Assembly: GCA_012963885.1 (NCBI GenBank)
Contig: DTUY01000403.1
Location: 29,343 to 93,342, forward strand
Length of the DNA stretch: 64,000 nt
From: Candidatus Poribacteria bacterium
GTDB taxonomy: Bacteria > Poribacteria > WGA-4E > UBA9662
Direction: 5' to 3'
Shown piece after piece: positions 18,843-27,987 of the stretch. A model generated the notes under the pieces. The model was not told the origin of the DNA. It did not search any database and saw nothing but the letters and a program-made list of their open reading frames with translations. The position numbers and the translations under genes are program-made. Positions within the stretch are counted from its first letter, which is position 1, and every line of letters starts with the position of its first letter.

Positions 18843-19622
18843 TGTCCGGAAAAGGTGGGTCTGTTCTGCTATACTGGCTGTATCGATTGTCTTGGCAATC
18901 TTAATTCCGATCCCACCAATTGTTATCGATTTTCTGATTATTTTCAATTTGGCATTCTCGATCCTGATCCTGATGCTGACAGTCCTGATTCCAAAACCAA
19001 CCGATTTCTACATTTTTCCACCGCTACTACTACTGACGACAATTTATCGGTTATCGCTCAACATCACATCCACACGCTTGATTCCGCTTAACGCTTCACG
19101 GCCATTGGGTGCGGGGCTGGTGATTCTCACTTTTGGCACTCTGGTGACCAGCCAAAACTTGGTTATTGGGTTCATTCTTTTTTTGATCCTGCTTACTATC
19201 CAGCATGTGGTTGTCACCAGTGGTGCGGAACGAATAGCCGAAGTTCGCGCACGATTCGCGCTAGACACGATTCCCAGCAGGCAATTGTCCATCGATGCGG
19301 ATCTGAGCGCTGGGTTCATCACCAAGAATGAAGCCTGTGCCAAACGCCGGGCAACAGCAATCGAACAGGAATTTTATGGGACTATGGATGGCGCTACCAA
19401 GTTTATTAGAGGCGACGCAACCGTGGCTATTGTCAGTGTGATTGTTAATGGTCTCGTTGGTCTGATAATCGGAATCGGACAAAATGGTCTATCGATAGCC
19501 AAGCGCTACAAACTTACACGATTCTGACTATCGGCGACGGATTAGCTTCCCGAATGCCAGCGCTGATACTATCAGCCGCCACCGGGTTTCTGATTACCCG
19601 CAGCCGGATGATAGCGAGATAA
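18829..19622 (+). pseudogene. flhA: Truncated, frameshifted flhA (flagellar/type III export gate)
   Basis: The N-terminal membrane half of FlhA/YscV is clear: hydrophobic segments around LAILIPIPPIVIDFLIIFNL, then LLLLTTIYRLSLNITSTR, GLVILTFGTLV, and the FHIPEP-type region ending ARFALDTIPSRQLSIDADLSAGFI, followed by the ARRRA-like stretch. A one-base shift near 19497 moves the frame, after which [35 protein letters not shown] continues the family sequence until a stop at 19622. The cytoplasmic half (about 400 residues) is missing. FlhA is the core of the flagellar export apparatus, so this is a fossil of lost motility or secretion. Its start overlaps the end of the selenoprotein gene. No other flagellar gene is in the window. 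Confidence 0.85.
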
Positions 19623-19628
19623 GCGAGG

Positions 19629-20660
19629 TTACTGCGAATGCCCGTTCTGGTGATGGTATTGAAGCAGATCAAATCCGAAATCGTCGTCCAGATGTCGCCA
19701 TATGGAGTGGATATGGTTGGCATTGTTTTGCACATTGTCATATTCAACAAAGAACGAATGTCCATGTAGGCGATAATAATGTGGTTGACCGCGTTCTTCA
19801 CCACCTGCCCAGGCAAAATGAATGGCGTTGAGATCAGCATGCTGCAGTTTTTTTCTCTCAATTCCCGCCAGTTGGTCCGGCATCCGATCAACGTACTCAG
19901 AAATCAGGTCCATTGTCATTTGACGTTGGGCAGTGGACAAAGATTCAATGGCAATTCCTTCTGCGTGCTGAATTTCGACCCTTGGGTTGTCCCGAGTCAA
20001 AATATCATGTGGTGCATCAGCATTGATAATTGTTTTTGACCGCTGATCGGGGGTTAACGATTTGAGTAATGAACGGGCTAAATCTTCTTCTGTAGACAAA
20101 ATCCGAAGACCTTTATGCTCTCCTTGCTTTACCTCGCCGGGGTTAGAGCCGAAAAATGAGGGATTGGGTGAGATGAGTTTACGATTGACAATCGTAAAAT
20201 GAAGAGATACATGATGACCTTCTACCCGCCAGCCCCACGGCTGACTCCCATCTGGATCGCCAAAGACGGTAAAAAAGTAAAGTTCTGGGCCACGTGGATG
20301 ACTATAGGTTCCTTGTGCTCGTTCAATATCGCCTAGAATCGCTTCTAAATCTATAATTGCGGTCGCTTTTTGATACCCTTTCTCACTTAGTCCAGTTGCT
20401 AGGAGTTTGAATGCCACATCCCGTTGTTTCTGGTTCATTTCTTGAATCAGCACGCCCTTCCGCTCAAACATATCAATCGGAACAAAATGCCAGCGAAGTC
20501 TTTCTCCTTGATCGAACGGAATTTCTGCTTTCCGACGAAGGTCAGGACTTAGCGTCTCAAGGAAGCGAACGCAGGCTTTGGACATCTCCTCTGCTGTTTC
20601 CAAAGCAGGAATAATTAATGGGGTTGACTCATGCTGGTGATGGTGAGTATGTTCTGCCAT
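19629..20660 (-). CDS. DUF3500 family protein
   Basis: 343 aa. It begins with a His-rich stretch (AEHTHHHQHE), then has the DUF3500 landmarks: FLETLSPDLRRKA, ERLRWHFVP, a DPDGSQPWGWRVEGHHVSLHF segment near residue 145, and near the C-terminus HFAWAGGEERGQPHYYRLHG and FFVEYDNVQNNANHIHS. Several histidines are conserved in the family. There is no signal peptide or lipobox. The ribosome binding site AGGAGG stands 8 bp before the ATG. The family is of unknown function and common in marine and planctomycete-like genomes. Its 3' end abuts the flhA fossil. Confidence 0.88.
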   Translation of the reverse strand: MAEHTHHHQHESTPLIIPALETAEEMSKACVRFLETLSPDLRRKAEIPFDQGERLRWHFVPIDMFERKGVLIQEMNQKQRDVAFKLLATGLSEKGYQKATAIIDLEAILGDIERAQGTYSHPRGPELYFFTVFGDPDGSQPWGWRVEGHHVSLHFTIVNRKLISPNPSFFGSNPGEVKQGEHKGLRILSTEEDLARSLLKSLTPDQRSKTIINADAPHDILTRDNPRVEIQHAEGIAIESLSTAQRQMTMDLISEYVDRMPDQLAGIERKKLQHADLNAIHFAWAGGEERGQPHYYRLHGHSFFVEYDNVQNNANHIHSIWRHLDDDFGFDLLQYHHQNGHSQ

Positions 20661-20682
20661 TTAAAAAAGCCTCCTAATTTAC

Positions 20683-21813
20683 TTAGTAAATAAAATGAGC
20701 TTGTCGTTTTTTGTCAAATTGGGTGTTTTTTGGTTGCCAGCTTTGGCTAATTTCGGTTACGGATTTGCTGTTTAATAATGCTTCTTGAATCTGATCTGTA
20801 CCTGTTAACAGGTTAAAAAATCGCGATCGGAATTCAAATTGATCTGGATAAGATGCCATTATTGTCGAAATGAGATGTAGTGAAATCTCAGTTGGTCTGG
20901 CGGTCAGCCGATCTATGATGTGAACCTGTACACCGCTACACATCTCTTTGGCATACTTTGAAAACTCCGGCTTAAAATGGATCTGTCGAAACAGGACACC
21001 ATTTAAAGCCAGCTGGTTTAACTTTTTAGCCAAATCGCAACCATCGATCCAGGGTGCACCGATCCATTCGAAGGGCTTTGTGGTTCCGCGTCCTTCGGAA
21101 AGGTTAGTACCTTCAATCAAGCACATCCCCGGATAGAGCGTGGCCGTGTCAACCGTTGGCATATTGGGTGACGGTGGTACCCACGGCAGTCCCGTTTGAT
21201 CAAACCACATCCATCGCTCCCAACCTTTCATGGGAACAACGGTTAGTGCAAGATCAAGATCTGTTTCAGCTCTGAAGAGTAGAGCCAACTCACCCACAGT
21301 CATCCCATGCCGGATTGGTATTGGGTACGGACCAACAAAAGATTGAAAATCCGGGTCCAGTATGTTGCCTTCAACCAGATTTCCGCCAATCGGATTTGGC
21401 CGATCAAGAACTATGAAATCGATGTCGCACTCGCTGGCAGTCCCCATTGATAGTAATAAAGTCGAAATATACGTGTAGAAACGTGATCCGACATCTTGAA
21501 TATCGTAAATCAACATATCCAAACCGTCAACCATTTCCTGTGTCGGTTTCCGTCTGTCACCGTAAAGGCTATGAACCGGAATTAGTCGTTCTTTGTCAAT
21601 TGAAGAATTAACCTTCTGACCATCTTGAGCACTGCCGAAGAAACCATGTTCTGGGGAGAAAAGGGCGGAAATACAGCAAAAATCAGAGAGGAGACCCATA
21701 TTACGATCCAGATTTTCGTTTACACCCGTTTGGTTGGTGATGAGACCTACCTGCCGATGGTTGATGATATTCCGTTTTTCATCCAATAAAAGACTTAAGC
21801 CGAGTTGAATCAT
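20683..21813 (-). CDS. namZ: Exo-beta-N-acetylmuramidase NamZ-like (DUF1343)
   Basis: 376 aa. DUF1343 landmarks: VGLITNQTGVN near residue 23, ALFSPEHGFFG, IPVHSLYGDRRKPT, DMLIYDIQDVGSRFYTYISTL near residue 100, FIVLDRPNPIGG, IPIRHGMTVGELA, and WVPPSPNMPT with the GTNLSEGRGTTKPFEWIGAPW core. Characterised members remove terminal N-acetylmuramic acid from peptidoglycan fragments. Family members are often secreted; here no signal peptide is visible at the N-terminus, which suggests a cytosolic enzyme acting on imported muropeptides. It lies 22 bp upstream of DUF3500 on the same strand. The N-terminal start at 21813 fits the domain boundary. Confidence 0.88.
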   Translation of the reverse strand: MIQLGLSLLLDEKRNIINHRQVGLITNQTGVNENLDRNMGLLSDFCCISALFSPEHGFFGSAQDGQKVNSSIDKERLIPVHSLYGDRRKPTQEMVDGLDMLIYDIQDVGSRFYTYISTLLLSMGTASECDIDFIVLDRPNPIGGNLVEGNILDPDFQSFVGPYPIPIRHGMTVGELALLFRAETDLDLALTVVPMKGWERWMWFDQTGLPWVPPSPNMPTVDTATLYPGMCLIEGTNLSEGRGTTKPFEWIGAPWIDGCDLAKKLNQLALNGVLFRQIHFKPEFSKYAKEMCSGVQVHIIDRLTARPTEISLHLISTIMASYPDQFEFRSRFFNLLTGTDQIQEALLNSKSVTEISQSWQPKNTQFDKKRQAHFIY

Positions 21814-21881
21814 AATATTTGAACGGATCTATAAACTTGTTAAGGACATCAAAGCATGGAATTTGAATACGTATTCAAATT

Positions 21882-23042
21882 TCAGGATAGCTGAACAATT
21901 TCTGTTACGATACCAACACCAATCAACTGCTCCATCTTTTTCAGCTCAAATCGTGTGCCAACCTGCATGGCCATTGGGATTTCCAATTCAACTGAAACGG
22001 TGGCATGTTCACCTGGATTGACAATAGCAGTGTCTGGTGGAAGCGTGATGTGCCCACCAACATCAATTGTCCACAGGTGAATATCGGGTTTATCACTACC
22101 AACGATTGGAATATGCATGCCGCATTCCTCGACTGTCATCAGATAAATAGCTGCTTTAAACTGATTATAGGATCTAATCTGTTTCGGGGTTGAAACAACC
22201 TGTCCAGCTGTAATCCAACCCGGTTCTGCATCGATCTGAATTTCGGGCTGATTATATCCGACGCAACGTGTTCGTATTCTATCCCCTTTTCCAACAATGT
22301 CAACATCCTGTCCAACCGCTAACTGTCCTTGTAGCTTTTCACCTCGGATTGTTGTTACACCCTTTTTCTCTTCTAAAACTTCAGAAACCGGTATCATCAA
22401 TGACAGTTCACTAGTCAAAATCGGATCCGGCATATGTTGGGCAAGGGAAAAGATCAGATCGACAATCGGTTGCCAATCTGAAGCGCCAAGATCTTGTCCT
22501 TTATATTCTAAGGCATTAGCAACATCGCCAATGATTATTGGCGGCCTTTTTTCAGCACCATAACCATACCTTTCGAGGAGTTCCTCCATTTCGTCTTGAC
22601 ACATTTCAAGAAGTTCCTGATCTCCCACCGCATCAGCCTTGTTAAGAAAGGGGAAAATTGTCCGAATGCCAACCTGATTGGCCAATTGGATTTGTTCGAT
22701 AATTTCCTGTGTGATCCCATCGATTGCGCTGACGACTAAAATGGCTGCCTGAATTTTGGGTGAACTGCCAATAATGGCTTTAATCAGATCCGTGTGGGAT
22801 TCACTATCGATCAGTCTATAGTGTTTTCGGCTAGTTTCAAATTTAGCAGTTCGAAACAGAGTCGAGAGTTGATCTGTTATTGGATAACCAACTGGGTCCA
22901 TTTGCTGAAACTCGGTATCTGTTACCTCAGTGGATCCGATGTGTCGGACCACTTTCAGGATTGCTGTCGCTAGAGCTGTCTTACCGTGTTTGATACCGCC
23001 GAGCGCGCAAATTGTAGGGTGGGATTGACATCTACTTTGCAT
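21882..23042 (-). CDS. Divergent EF-Tu paralogue
   Basis: 386 aa, length and three-domain order of EF-Tu. The P-loop reads GGIKHGKTAL (normally GHVDHGKTTL) near residues 15-24. The switch II motif is DSESHTD where EF-Tu has DCPGHAD; the catalytic His is kept but Pro and Gly are lost. NKADAV serves as the NKxD motif. Domains 2 and 3 keep the outline (IPVSEVLE, then TAIVNPGEHATVSVEL and MAMQVGTRFEL). Canonical switch I residues are not evident. It is not SelB: no long C-terminal winged-helix region exists. It may be a specialised or degenerating paralogue; a housekeeping tuf must exist elsewhere. It is divergent from tRNA-Arg. Confidence 0.8.
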   Translation of the reverse strand: MQSRCQSHPTICALGGIKHGKTALATAILKVVRHIGSTEVTDTEFQQMDPVGYPITDQLSTLFRTAKFETSRKHYRLIDSESHTDLIKAIIGSSPKIQAAILVVSAIDGITQEIIEQIQLANQVGIRTIFPFLNKADAVGDQELLEMCQDEMEELLERYGYGAEKRPPIIIGDVANALEYKGQDLGASDWQPIVDLIFSLAQHMPDPILTSELSLMIPVSEVLEEKKGVTTIRGEKLQGQLAVGQDVDIVGKGDRIRTRCVGYNQPEIQIDAEPGWITAGQVVSTPKQIRSYNQFKAAIYLMTVEECGMHIPIVGSDKPDIHLWTIDVGGHITLPPDTAIVNPGEHATVSVELEIPMAMQVGTRFELKKMEQLIGVGIVTEIVQLS

Positions 23043-23213
23043 TTGGACTATCCATTATTTTCCTTAGCTAGTTTAGCAGAAGTGACCAAGCGAATCAAAT
23101 ACAAAAAAGCGGATCATGCCTCAATATCCGTGACCCAATTCCAAAAGACACAGCTTAGTTTGTCTGTCTTGACGGAAAGTGAGCGTCGTGTTACAATAGC
23201 AAAATTGTTTAAT

Positions 23214-23287
23214 GTGCCTGTAGCTCAGTTGGATAGAGCGTTAGCCTCCGGAGCTAAAGGTCGGGCGTTCGAATCGCCCCAGGCATA
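23214..23287 (+). tRNA. tRNA-Arg (anticodon CCG)
   Basis: Full cloverleaf. The 7-bp acceptor stem pairs GTGCCTG with CAGGCAT (one G-U pair at the end). The D arm is AGCTCAGTTGGATAGAGC. The anticodon stem is TTAGC/GCTAA with loop CTCCGGA, giving anticodon CCG at 23248-23250. The T arm is GGGCG-TTCGAAT-CGCCC. CCA is not encoded. It reads CGG codons. Confidence 0.95.
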
Positions 23288-23384
23288 TCCCTTCTCCATT
23301 CTTCAGCTTTCCAAATACCGCAAAAACATACTGTGATTTACACTTCTTTTTAACAAACAACTTAATTCTAGGAGGAACATAGTT

Positions 23385-25361
23385 CTGCAAACTTTTAATT
23401 CTCATGTTGATGGGTATTATGACGTCTCCGGACAACTGGCAGATGATCTGAGATGTCGTGCTGAAGAAAATTTCCGACGCCGCGAACAGGAAAAAGCCGA
23501 ACTGACAACCATTGGAAAATTTGAAGCACATCGGAAGCAGGTACGTGACCATTTCATGAAAGCGATTGGTGGCTTACCAATCGAACGAACACCGCTTAAC
23601 CTGCAGTGTACAGGAAAAATTGATTGCGGCAACTACACTATCGAGAAGATCCTTTACCAAAGCCAACCCAACTTTTACGTAACAGCGGTCTTATACATAC
23701 CCAACGGAATAACATCCCCACAACCAACAGTAATGTTTGTGCATGGACACGCCGATAACGCCAAAGCATATCCCACTTACCAGAAGGTTTGCATCGATTT
23801 GGTTAATAACAATTTTGTGGTGATGGCGATTGATCCGCCTGGACAAGGAGAACGGTTCCAATACTTCGATCCAGAATCTGGTGATCGTATTATCGGTGGT
23901 TGCACTACTGAACATACCTACGCTGGCCTGCAATTTACGCTCAATGGCGCTAGTATCGCCCGTCACTTCATCTGGGACACAATTCGCGGGTTAGATTATC
24001 TTGAATCCCTCCCCGAGGTCGATCCACTTAGAATTGGGTTGACTGGTAATTCAGGAGGGGGGACACAATCAAGCTTTTTGATGATAAGTGAGCCGCGTTT
24101 CGCTGCGGCTATGCCGTGCACTTTTATTATGACGCTTGAATCCTACATGAAAACGGGACAGCCGCAAGACAGTGAGCAAATTGTTCCTGGATGTTTTGTG
24201 CATGGACCGGATCACGACGAGTACATTACTGCCATAGCCCCAAAACCTGTCCGTGTTGGGGCAGTTGCCTACGACTTTTTTCCAATTGAAGGTGCTATCG
24301 AAGCGGTTAACCGTGCAAAAAAAGTTTACGCCCTCTACAACGCAGAGTCACGTCTTGACATGATCATTTCACCGCACTCTCACCAATATTCACCAGAGCT
24401 CCGCCAGGCCTGCGTTAATTTTTTTAAACAGCATTTTCGCGGTGAGTCGCCTGATTTCAGAACGGAAGATCCGGAAGTCCTTTCTGATTCGGATCTATGG
24501 GTAACACCAAATGGTCAGATCCTTGATTTGTATTCAGACAGTAAAACCGTGTTTGATCTAAATCGTGAACGGGTCAGTCAGATTGAGATACAGTTGCGGG
24601 GTGTAACGGAACTTCGTCAATCAATTGAGGAGGTCTTGGGGGTTGTCGGTGATCGTGATCAACCTATCTATCCGCGCATTATTTCGGATCAGGTCATCGA
24701 CGGTTATCGAACAGAAAAGATTTTCTTTTTCAGCCAACCAAACATCGTGGTTACCGGTATCATGATCCATCCCAAGCATGACATTGAGGTTATACAGACG
24801 GATCTGGTCATTTTTGAAAAGGGCACAAATCAGATTCCGGATATGCGTGATTGGCTCGAACAACGTTTAGCAGACGGTCATCGGATTTTTGTCTACGATC
24901 TGCGTGGGATTGGCGCTGTAGAAATGAGGCCAGTAAACAGAAACAATCATCCCCATTCAACGGCGTATAAACTCGCCAGCGATGCAATTATGCTCGGTAT
25001 TTCAACGCTAGGGTTACGGGTCTTCGACGTTCTCAGAGGGTATGACTATCTTCATTCACGTCCTGATGTTGCGGTGGTCGGCCTATACGGTTTACAGAAA
25101 GGTGCAGTTTATGCCTATTTCGCCGGTGCACTGGAGGATCGATTTGCCAGTCTTGAGTTTGAGGATTTACTGATCTCTTATCGTAACTTGGCTGAAACGC
25201 GGTATTATGATCAGGAGCATTATAATCTCGAAATAGCCGCTTGGGGGATTTTACAGGAATTTGACCTGCCGGATCTGTTGCCTTGTTTCAATAATCGAAT
25301 ATTTCGGGTGATAACGTCACGTAATGCAAATGGAGATATGGCCCCTTCAATGTCAAACTAA
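23385..25361 (+). CDS. Two-domain alpha/beta-hydrolase (acetyl-xylan-esterase-like), possible CTG start
   Basis: The first ATG is at 23556 (601 aa), but the same frame is open upstream and reads HVDGYYDVSGQLADDLRCRAEENFRRR-like sequence, which fits the N-terminal region of this esterase group. A strong AGGAGG at 23370-23375 stands 9 bp before a CTG at 23385; no ATG, GTG or TTG lies between. The first domain has MFVHGHADNA, IDPPGQGERF and the nucleophile elbow GNSGGG. The second domain repeats the fold but has LYGLQKGA at the elbow position, so the serine is missing. The protein probably acts on acetylated sugars or similar esters, in the cytosol. The CTG start is inferred and should be treated as such. 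Confidence 0.75.
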   Translation: MQTFNSHVDGYYDVSGQLADDLRCRAEENFRRREQEKAELTTIGKFEAHRKQVRDHFMKAIGGLPIERTPLNLQCTGKIDCGNYTIEKILYQSQPNFYVTAVLYIPNGITSPQPTVMFVHGHADNAKAYPTYQKVCIDLVNNNFVVMAIDPPGQGERFQYFDPESGDRIIGGCTTEHTYAGLQFTLNGASIARHFIWDTIRGLDYLESLPEVDPLRIGLTGNSGGGTQSSFLMISEPRFAAAMPCTFIMTLESYMKTGQPQDSEQIVPGCFVHGPDHDEYITAIAPKPVRVGAVAYDFFPIEGAIEAVNRAKKVYALYNAESRLDMIISPHSHQYSPELRQACVNFFKQHFRGESPDFRTEDPEVLSDSDLWVTPNGQILDLYSDSKTVFDLNRERVSQIEIQLRGVTELRQSIEEVLGVVGDRDQPIYPRIISDQVIDGYRTEKIFFFSQPNIVVTGIMIHPKHDIEVIQTDLVIFEKGTNQIPDMRDWLEQRLADGHRIFVYDLRGIGAVEMRPVNRNNHPHSTAYKLASDAIMLGISTLGLRVFDVLRGYDYLHSRPDVAVVGLYGLQKGAVYAYFAGALEDRFASLEFEDLLISYRNLAETRYYDQEHYNLEIAAWGILQEFDLPDLLPCFNNRIFRVITSRNANGDMAPSMSN

Positions 25362-25398
25362 GCCGCGAAAGTAACTTACTTACTCTAAATAAAGATGT

Positions 25399-25655
25399 CT
25401 AGTGAAACTCCTTCTTTCCATCTTTGGTTACCATAGGCACTTTCCTCATCCATAACGACTTTTCCCACCATTCTGGGTTGTTTTTATACCATTCTATTGT
25501 TTTATCTAAACCATCCTCGAAACTCGTTTTAGCTCTCCATCCCAAGATTTTTTTGCCTTATTGGTGGAGGATGTATGTCTGAAAACTTGACCGAGTCTGT
25601 CACCAATATAGGTGATGAGTGACCTAGGCTTATCCATTTTATCCACGATAATTAC
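25399..25655 (-). pseudogene. C-terminal fragment of a dTDP-glucose/GDP-mannose 4,6-dehydratase
   Basis: The minus strand reads DKMDKPRSLITYIGDRLGQV, then FRHTSSTNKAKKILGWRAK, then FEDGLDKTIEWYKNNPEWWE, and stops at 25399-25401. This is the C-terminal end of RfbB/Gmd-type dehydratases (pattern KP-x-SLIT-x-V-DR-GH-RRYA, TK-x-LGW, F-GL-x-TI-WY-x-N-WW). The upstream parts of the gene are gone, so it is a fragment. The GHDRRYA segment is changed to GQVFRHT. The rest of 25362-25807 holds no gene. Confidence 0.7.
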
Positions 25656-25807
25656 AAGTGATAATTGGCTACACAGACAATATGAGAAATTCCCTTGTCT
25701 GAGTTCTGTGGTTCTTCAATCCACCTTGTCCTCTTTTGTGAATAAAAAAACATAATAGGCAAATTTGCCAGAGTGTAAAGTTGCGAGTGCTAGCATTGTT
25801 TCCATTA

Positions 25808-26785
25808 TTACTCCAGTATGATTCGCCGTCCTTCGGTCGCTGAGGCGACCGCTGCTTCAGCGATAGTTACTACACGCCGTGCAGCTTCAGGGGAAATCAA
25901 CATCGGTGATTCGTCCAACACGGTATCAACGAAATCATCTATCTCCAGTTGCCAAGCATCTACGTCGGGGATGGGTAAACACACTTCACCTGTGGCTGAG
26001 ATCTTAAGTACGTTCGGGTCGTCATCTCGGAACTCAAGTGATCCTAGGCTTCCGACGAAACGCCGTCTACCTCCACCGGGCTGTGATAAACCACGGGCGT
26101 AGATAACTTGACCGATACCACCTTGTGCAAAGCCAATTTGCATTGTTGCAACGCAGTCATCGAATCTCCCAACCGCATCAAGATTTCGAAATGAAGAATA
26201 TGCATCAATCCACGCAACCTCAGGGCACAGATCAAAGAGCGGGAAGGCTAAGGTTGCTCCCATAAAAAAAGGGTGTCCGCTAACCTCCATTTGAAACGCC
26301 GCATTTTGCTTTGGATCCGTGTCTTCACTCCAATGGACATGCATCACTGCAAACATTATTTTCCCGATCTTTCCTATTTCCTGCTTCATTACCGCATGGA
26401 CGCTGTGCAAAACGCTGGTATGTCCGATACGCAGAATCCGGTTTGTATCTCGCACACACTGGATCAGCGCATCTGCATCGTCTGTGCACAACGCCATAGG
26501 CGACTCAGTAAACACATGCCTTCCTCCTTGTAGGGCGTTTAAACTCATCAGTGCATGCGTGTTCTGATGTGTTGCAACAAGAACAGCATCTACATGGGCA
26601 TGTGAAATGAGTGAACGCCAATCTGGAAGGAACGGTACTCCATAGGCATCAGCTAACACCTGACCAGTTGAAGGGTTGCGGGAAGCAACACACGTTAGTT
26701 GAGAACGAGGATTTTTTATAATCCTTTCGGCACGGGCATGCGCCATACCACCAGAACCAATAATTCCGAAACGTAGAAGATTCAT
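25808..26785 (-). CDS. Gfo/Idh/MocA-family oxidoreductase lacking the EKP lysine
   Basis: 325 aa. The N-terminal Rossmann motif is FGIIGSGGMAHARAE, followed by VASRNPS and AVLVATHQNTH. The position of the family EKP motif (residues about 92-96) reads TESPMAL, so the lysine that normally helps catalysis is serine. The C-terminal domain retains the family outline (AYSSFRNLDAVGRFDDC, LGSLEF). Such proteins oxidise sugars or cyclitols with NAD(P). The missing Lys suggests altered chemistry or a non-catalytic role. It belongs to a minus-strand run with an esterase and another family member. Confidence 0.88.
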   Translation of the reverse strand: MNLLRFGIIGSGGMAHARAERIIKNPRSQLTCVASRNPSTGQVLADAYGVPFLPDWRSLISHAHVDAVLVATHQNTHALMSLNALQGGRHVFTESPMALCTDDADALIQCVRDTNRILRIGHTSVLHSVHAVMKQEIGKIGKIMFAVMHVHWSEDTDPKQNAAFQMEVSGHPFFMGATLAFPLFDLCPEVAWIDAYSSFRNLDAVGRFDDCVATMQIGFAQGGIGQVIYARGLSQPGGGRRRFVGSLGSLEFRDDDPNVLKISATGEVCLPIPDVDAWQLEIDDFVDTVLDESPMLISPEAARRVVTIAEAAVASATEGRRIILE

Positions 26786-26834
26786 TACCTATTCCTTAAT
26801 TTTACCCAGATCTCGATTTATCAAGCGGTATTCT

Positions 26835-27914
26835 CTATAAATGCATCTTCAAAAATGACGCTGCCCTTCCCCATGATAGCAGATGCCCATCCGGATGAAG
26901 AACATAATCAAAGTTGGATTCGGCGTTTAGTATACGATAGGCAGACTGGACTGTTTTTAGTATAGCATCTCGATCAACTGGTGTAATTAGCGGATCATGC
27001 CTGCCTGCTTGAAGTTGCATTGGACGAGGGGCTATCAAACTGAAAACTTCTGGAACATCGCCATATTGCAGAAGACCGGGCAGATATTGGATACCGCAAG
27101 ATGAAAGTTTTAAGGACCGTTCCCGAAAGGTATTCATGCAACCAGCTGGAACACAGGCTTTTATTCGTTGATCAAAAACAGTCAGCCACATTGCCGTTCG
27201 GCCACCATAGGAGTTTCCAATGCAACCGATACGGTCATCATCTACCTCGGGACGTGAAGTAAGAACGTCAATTGCTGCCCGACCATCTTGGATATGCAGA
27301 TCGAGTATGTTAATACCATACATCGACGCTGCCATTTGAATCACGTTACACCGGTCACGATTGCCTACATGATCTAAATGTCCATCTCGACCGGCCCATC
27401 CCCACCAAGCCGGTGCCAGTACAACATACCCGTCACGTACAGCTTCAAGCGCATACGCCCGACGATTGTTATCTTCTTCTTCCATCCCGTGAACTCCGCA
27501 GACTGAATCGATCCCGTACTTGGCATGTCCGTGCGAAACAATTAGGCCCGGTCTGCTTTCTGTCGATGCAAGATCTCGTGGAATCAACAAGTATGTAATC
27601 AGCGTTGAAATTTCACTGACCTGAATACGAAGCAGATGACGCATATGGTTTTCGACTACAACTGTGTTTATAGTTTCAACCTGAGGTGTTTTCCGTTTGG
27701 GTAATGCCCCTCGCAATTTTGCTATTTTTTCCTGAAAACGCTGTTGCCAGTCAGAGAAGTCTTGCCCCTCGCGATATATCATGGAAGGTGGATTCACGTC
27801 TCCATAAGCCTTAAGTAGATCAATAAAAGATTCGGCAGGCATCTTCATTTTGGTTGTCTTTGATCTGTTTTTGTGGTTCAAGGTTTTATAGGGAAATTGG
27901 TGTAAGGATGTCAT
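26835..27914 (-). CDS. Alpha/beta-hydrolase, acetyl-xylan-esterase-like
   Basis: 359 aa. Domain landmarks are GLIVSHGHAKYG, VVLAPAWWGWAGRDGHLDHVG, the nucleophile elbow IGNSYGGRTAMW near residue 235, and late catalytic-triad segments RPMQLQAGRHDPLI (Asp) and LHPDGHLLSWG (His). The pattern fits the large esterase group fused to, or adjacent to, sugar-modifying oxidoreductases. The N-terminal 22 residues are basic and variable; Met23 or Met25 could be the true start. It sits between two Gfo/Idh/MocA genes on the same strand, so it may hydrolyse acyl groups from the same sugar substrate. Confidence 0.85.
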   Translation of the reverse strand: MTSLHQFPYKTLNHKNRSKTTKMKMPAESFIDLLKAYGDVNPPSMIYREGQDFSDWQQRFQEKIAKLRGALPKRKTPQVETINTVVVENHMRHLLRIQVSEISTLITYLLIPRDLASTESRPGLIVSHGHAKYGIDSVCGVHGMEEEDNNRRAYALEAVRDGYVVLAPAWWGWAGRDGHLDHVGNRDRCNVIQMAASMYGINILDLHIQDGRAAIDVLTSRPEVDDDRIGCIGNSYGGRTAMWLTVFDQRIKACVPAGCMNTFRERSLKLSSCGIQYLPGLLQYGDVPEVFSLIAPRPMQLQAGRHDPLITPVDRDAILKTVQSAYRILNAESNFDYVLHPDGHLLSWGRAASFLKMHL

Positions 27915-27987
27915 CTTCAGGTTGAGGGGCTATCGATTTTTGGATGACTAAGAATACCCCAAGGTTTTGTAATCCGTGATTCCGATT

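Noticed and set aside
21882..23042. EF-Tu-like gene as the selenocysteine factor SelB
   Set aside because: It has the three-domain EF-Tu length (386 aa) and no C-terminal winged-helix extension.
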